64,000 nucleotides of DNA from Chaetoderma sp. LZ-2023a (lineage: Eukaryota; Mollusca; Caudofoveata; Chaetodermatida; Chaetodermatidae): positions 13,746,166 to 13,810,165 of the forward strand of contig CM067365.1 in the NCBI GenBank assembly GCA_034401795.1, written 5' to 3'. The position numbers and the translations under genes were made by a program. The first letter of the stretch is position 1; each line of letters begins with the position of its first letter. Below the pieces are notes generated by a model. It saw only the letters and a list, made by a program, of their open reading frames with translations. It was not told the origin of the DNA and did no database searches. Positions 60,586-64,000 of this stretch are shown here, one piece after another.

Positions 60586-61059
60586 CTTTAAGAGATAATC
60601 TAGACCCTATGTGCATGGTGTCATAAGATAAATTTCAATAGGTGTGGACGCTCATAATGAATTAACAGCATATTTTATCTGTAGCAGTTATGTGGTTTTT
60701 ATGTGGTTTTGACTGTCAGGCACAATTGCATAGGTTATTATTATGACACATTCTTTTTTACCACTCAAGGGCCACATACAGAAAATCACAATAAATAGCA
60801 ATAGTAAGGTGCAGTATAGACCAGCAATTCTTAATAAAGTATATGTATATTTAGACCAACCTGACATACTTATAATATAAGATAACATAGCAGTACGTGT
60901 TCGTTGAAAAATCATTGAGAACATGCATCCCCATTATTCTATTAACGCTTCTGTTGATCTCCAGAATATAGAACTCAGTATGTTGAACATTGATACATAA
61001 CCTAGATATGAATACTTATAAACGATGTGTCAGATGATAAATATATACACCCAATTGTT
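60586..61059. other. No gene recognised
   Basis: Minus-strand frame 60,688-60,924 (78 codons) has no recognisable content. Confidence 0.4.
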
Positions 61060-61280
61060 GGATCAATTTCTATCTATGCCCTGCCCATTTCTAGTTGAAT
61101 TCGGCCCACACTTCATATGTGTTGGAATTGATCGAACCCCGACTTCTCAGAATCGTAACATTACGTTAAATATACAGATAAGCTGCTCAATATTTGGCCT
61201 ATGGCAGCAGCATCGCCCAATCAAATCAGCTTCAAAATATTCAAAAAAGTGTTGATTAAATATTAAAGACATACAATTTG
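61060..61280 (+). repeat. Hairpin-A element, partial
   Basis: CCCTGCCCATTTCTAGTTGA, ATTGATCGAACCCCGACTTC, then one arm of the palindrome ending TTCAAAATATTCAAAAAAGT and TTAAATATTAAAGACATACA. Confidence 0.7.
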
Positions 61281-61299
61281 TACAATGGATCTTTCCATG

Positions 61300-61660
61300 G
61301 TTAGCTATGCCCCGCCCATCTCTAGCTAAGCTTCACCCACACCTCGCTCGTGTTGGGCTCGATCGATCGCTGAACACCCTGACTATTAATTTCCAAAAAA
61401 CTACACATGTAATCTGTTGAATATTTTGAAACTAATTTGACTGGGCGCCCAGTCAAATTAGTTTCAAAATATTCAACAGCATCTTTATTAAATAGCAACG
61501 AATTACAACGTGTCATACCATTTGAGATTTGGAGACGGTCTATATGGAACCCTTTGTGACGTAATGAGTGTGGCGTCATCACACATAGGCTGAGCGGATT
61601 ATGACGTCATACGAGGTCTGATAATGGATGGATACTCTGGAAAGGTGAATTGTCTGACTA
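61300..61660 (+). repeat. Hairpin-A element with perfect palindrome
   Basis: Best-kept copy in the window: CCCCGCCCATCTCTAGCTAA at 61,310, GATCGATCGC at 61,360, a perfect 64-bp palindrome at 61,415-61,478, then the TGACGT-rich arm (61,550-61,610) and GGATACTCTGGAAAGG near 61,630. It directly follows another copy in the same orientation. Confidence 0.85.
61415..61478. repeat. Perfect 64-bp palindrome without spacer
   Basis: The left half begins TGTTGAATATTTTGAAACTA and continues ATTTGACTGGGC; the right half is its exact reverse complement. The centre is GGGCGCCC. By comparison with 6,885-6,975, the usual loop sequence (CTGTTGCTGCCTATGGCAGC) has been removed precisely and symmetrically. Confidence 0.97.
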
Positions 61661-62284
61661 TTCACTGCTCATAATGGAGCTGGATCCGCGAGTGTATAGG
61701 TATTATGTTTGTGATGTCAGCCTACACGTGGTGCTTTTGATTGTGACATCATATACATGTGTGCCAGATCAGAACTATCGATTTTCTCATTTTTAAAATA
61801 ATATTTGTTTAGTTCACTTGTTTTATTCTTAGGACGATATAGTGCATGTACTTGTATTGCAAATGTTCCCACTATGCATGCACGTGTAGCATAAATGGTC
61901 TAAGTATGGGCACATTTAATACGATACTGATGATATTTTAATTAATTCAGTGGACGATTCTTTAGCAGCAGTCATTTTACTAGTATATATTACATATTTT
62001 ATATTTAAGCCGGTGATATGCACATATCCCCACATCAAATCAGACACCATTATGGCATTGCTAGTATCATCATTATTATTAAGATTTATGATCTTAACTT
62101 AACTGAAGTAATTAACTAGTTATACAGATGTTGCTAGCACCAGGTATTATTGCTAGGGCAACTCATGACTACATACTATTCTGTTCAAAGTGTGTGCAAT
62201 ACAATGTTCATATCTATATATACAGGTGAACTATAGATCATGCGACATTATGCTCATTAACACTTGCATGATCAAATTTGTTCA
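61661..62284. other. No gene recognised
   Basis: AT-rich, short frames only. Confidence 0.4.
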
Positions 62285-62960
62285 AGGGCAGTTCTAAGAA
62301 GTACGATCTGTGCAGACCAAAAGATGATTTTAAACTATTTTTCCCGGAAATGATTAGCAAGGGCCAGTCATTCGAGTGGTAAATGTACCATTGTTAAAGC
62401 GATTGCCGAAGTCGTTTTATGCCAATATAAAGTTTAATGGGTTATACATTTCATGACGATTCCGGCCTCTGCAGGAGCCCTGATTGATGTCAATTTACTG
62501 GTCAAGAGATTAGTATCTTTCAAAATTTACCACTTGAGTGACTTGCTCGATGAGCGAATCTGTCATTCCAGTGGTTTACTTTTCAAAAAATAGCCTTCTC
62601 CTGGACATTAAATAAATAAATGTTTAGATTTTCTTAACCAAATTTGATCATTAATGTGTTAATGTTAGTTTGTGCTTAGCATATTCAGGTCTCCCACTAA
62701 TGTGTACCTTGTCAGCATCTACCATATAGATACCATACACTGGAAGGTAAATAGAAACATGTGACTACCTTCAAGCTGGAACATGAAACTAATACGAGGC
62801 AGAACATATTACTATACCCCTTTAATGGCTAAATTGTGATAGATATATCAAAATAGTCATTCCAATGGTAGATTTTCAAACAATTCTTCGCTTGGTCAGA
62901 AAATTGGCGTTCCTCAAGATCACTGTATGATCCGGGTTTCACCAGTTTCATCATGAAAGG
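62285..62960. repeat. Three hairpin-B elements
   Basis: Copies at about 62,315-62,400 (CCAGTCATTCGAGTGGTAAA arm), 62,495-62,660 (best kept: TGGTCAAGAGATTAG, TTTACCACTTGAGTGAC, TCATTCCAGTGGTTTAC, CTTCTCCTGGACATTAAATA and the GATTTTCTTAACCAAATTTG tail), and 62,835-62,960 (CATTCCAATGGTAGATTTTC, TTCTTCGCTTGGTCAG). Confidence 0.65.
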
Positions 62961-63099
62961 GTGAAACATCACCGTCATAAAGCTGCTTAGATTATTTCTA
63001 GAACAACATGTCAAGCAAATAGGGTTAAACCTATGTTCTTGAAACAGTATAAGATTATGCCATACCGTATAGTAAAGCAGGTTTAAAGCAAAGATCTCA

Positions 63100-63355
63100 G
63101 CACATTTTAGAACACGGCCAAGCACGGTCAGTAATATAACACACACTCTTCATAGAAGGTTGTGACATATAGTGGCACATAATGCTGTATCGCGTGGCCG
63201 CATCTTGCAACTACTTTCCAAAAATCTAGGGCTAAAGCGACATCTTAGAACACAAACAAGCATGGTCAGTAATATCAAACATACTATTAATAGGAGCTGT
63301 TACATATAGTGGTGGCACATAATACAGGATCACGTGGACGCATCTTGCAATGACA
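63100..63355 (+). repeat. Tandem duplication of about 110 bp (period 138)
   Basis: TTAGAACAC, CACGGTCAGTAATAT, GACATATAGTGGCACATAAT and GCATCTTGCAA at 63,107-63,212 recur as TTAGAACAC, CATGGTCAGTAATAT, TACATATAGTGG and GCATCTTGCAA at 63,245-63,350. Confidence 0.8.
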
Positions 63356-63558
63356 TACCTAGGGGTAATGTGGCATGGGTTTTTTTCAGAACCATGTTTG
63401 ATTGTAAGAATAACTATGATCGCGGTTCTATTACGTTTATTACATGTACTACAATATTTACAATTATCATCACAGTAATGATATGTATAAGGATTACATG
63501 GTACTGGCTCTATTATCTTATTAATATTGCTGTGGTTTGGCAATGGTATGTGTAGCAC

Positions 63559-63563
63559 TTGAC

Positions 63564-63616
<53 letters not shown>

Positions 63617-63618
63617 TT
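63559..63618. repeat. (ATT)n microsatellite
   Basis: About 58 bp of ATT units with one T interruption. Confidence 0.95.
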
Positions 63619-64000
63619 TATTATGTAACCAAAACAAGCAGAAGCAAAATATAATATATAATGTGTAATAGTCTAAATAATTATAAAACAACACATACTT
63701 AGCATAAAAAAACAATAATTATAACAATTGTTAATCACAGTTAGAGGCTGAATAAAGGTGCAACACGTGCCATTCGGATTTAATACAGGTCCATTTTCAA
63801 GGGAGATCTCAAATGAGAATTCGAGCTCAATAAGTACGATTAAACATAAAGGTGTATTTCATATCTTATAATTTAACCAGTAGTTGACAAATCTTCACTA
63901 TCCCTACCATTGTTATGATTTAGGTTCAAATCATGAATTCTCACATGCGATACAATTCCTGGTATGATGTTATCACGTCACGTGGTAACCAGGTAGATTC
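63619..64000. other. No gene recognised
   Basis: AT-rich, no coding signal or recognised repeat to the end of the window. Confidence 0.4.

Noticed and set aside
60220-60598. Cys/Val/Arg-rich and His/Thr/Arg-rich frames
   Set aside because: Translations of the GTGC tetranucleotide repeat.

Overview
This 64 kb window looks like repeat-dense, AT-rich nuclear DNA from an animal. It has long microsatellites, minisatellite arrays, CpG-containing tetranucleotide tracts, palindromic short interspersed elements, a piggyBac-type and an Academ-type DNA transposon, and a B-family DNA polymerase fossil of the Polinton kind. The element at 54.0-55.0 kb has an end (GGGCCTCTTGTT) that I associate with marine invertebrates, especially molluscs, so an aquatic invertebrate is the best guess and the phylum is uncertain. 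I found no convincing host protein gene, rRNA, intact tRNA, CRISPR array or bacterial operon. Nearly all open frames are short, low-complexity, or run through repeats.

Layout. 0-4.9 kb: dispersed palindromic repeats (called here hairpin-A and hairpin-B) in unannotated DNA. 4.9-19.1 kb: segment A, which is paralogous and collinear with segment B at 35.8-47.8 kb. Segment A carries two insertions that B lacks: an LTR-type fossil (8.97-12.67 kb) and a 3.5 kb TTAA-flanked block holding a 24 bp satellite (15.36-18.88 kb). 19.7-23.65 kb: two tandem copies of an element that carries a 41 bp tandem array inside shared flanks. 23.9-30.7 kb: more short repeats and microsatellites. 30.7-33.5 kb: decayed Polinton-type DNA polymerase fossil. 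33.9-35.8 kb: second, inverted copy of the LTR-type fossil. 35.8-47.8 kb: segment B, interrupted by a 4.6 kb Academ-type transposon (36,239-40,823) with about 330 bp inverted repeats and a TCA target duplication. 48.5-50.3 kb: decayed piggyBac transposase. 50.8-54.0 kb: hairpin-B copies, including three in tandem. 54.0-55.0 kb: non-autonomous DNA element. 57.6-58.1 kb: very homogeneous 58 bp minisatellite. 59.5-60.1 kb: about 600 bp trinucleotide tract. 60.3-64 kb: more hairpin copies, including a perfect 64 bp palindrome.

How the parts relate. The window records nested transposition. The two paralogous segments serve as each other's empty-site reference, so several insertions can be delimited to the base or nearly so. 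The most informative element is the Academ-type transposon. Its decayed gene still shows an XPG/FEN1-like nuclease region and, in a second frame, a cysteine-rich C-terminus, and its uninterrupted target survives at 5,335-5,337.

All comparisons were made by eye. Repeat edges are approximate unless an exact boundary is argued.
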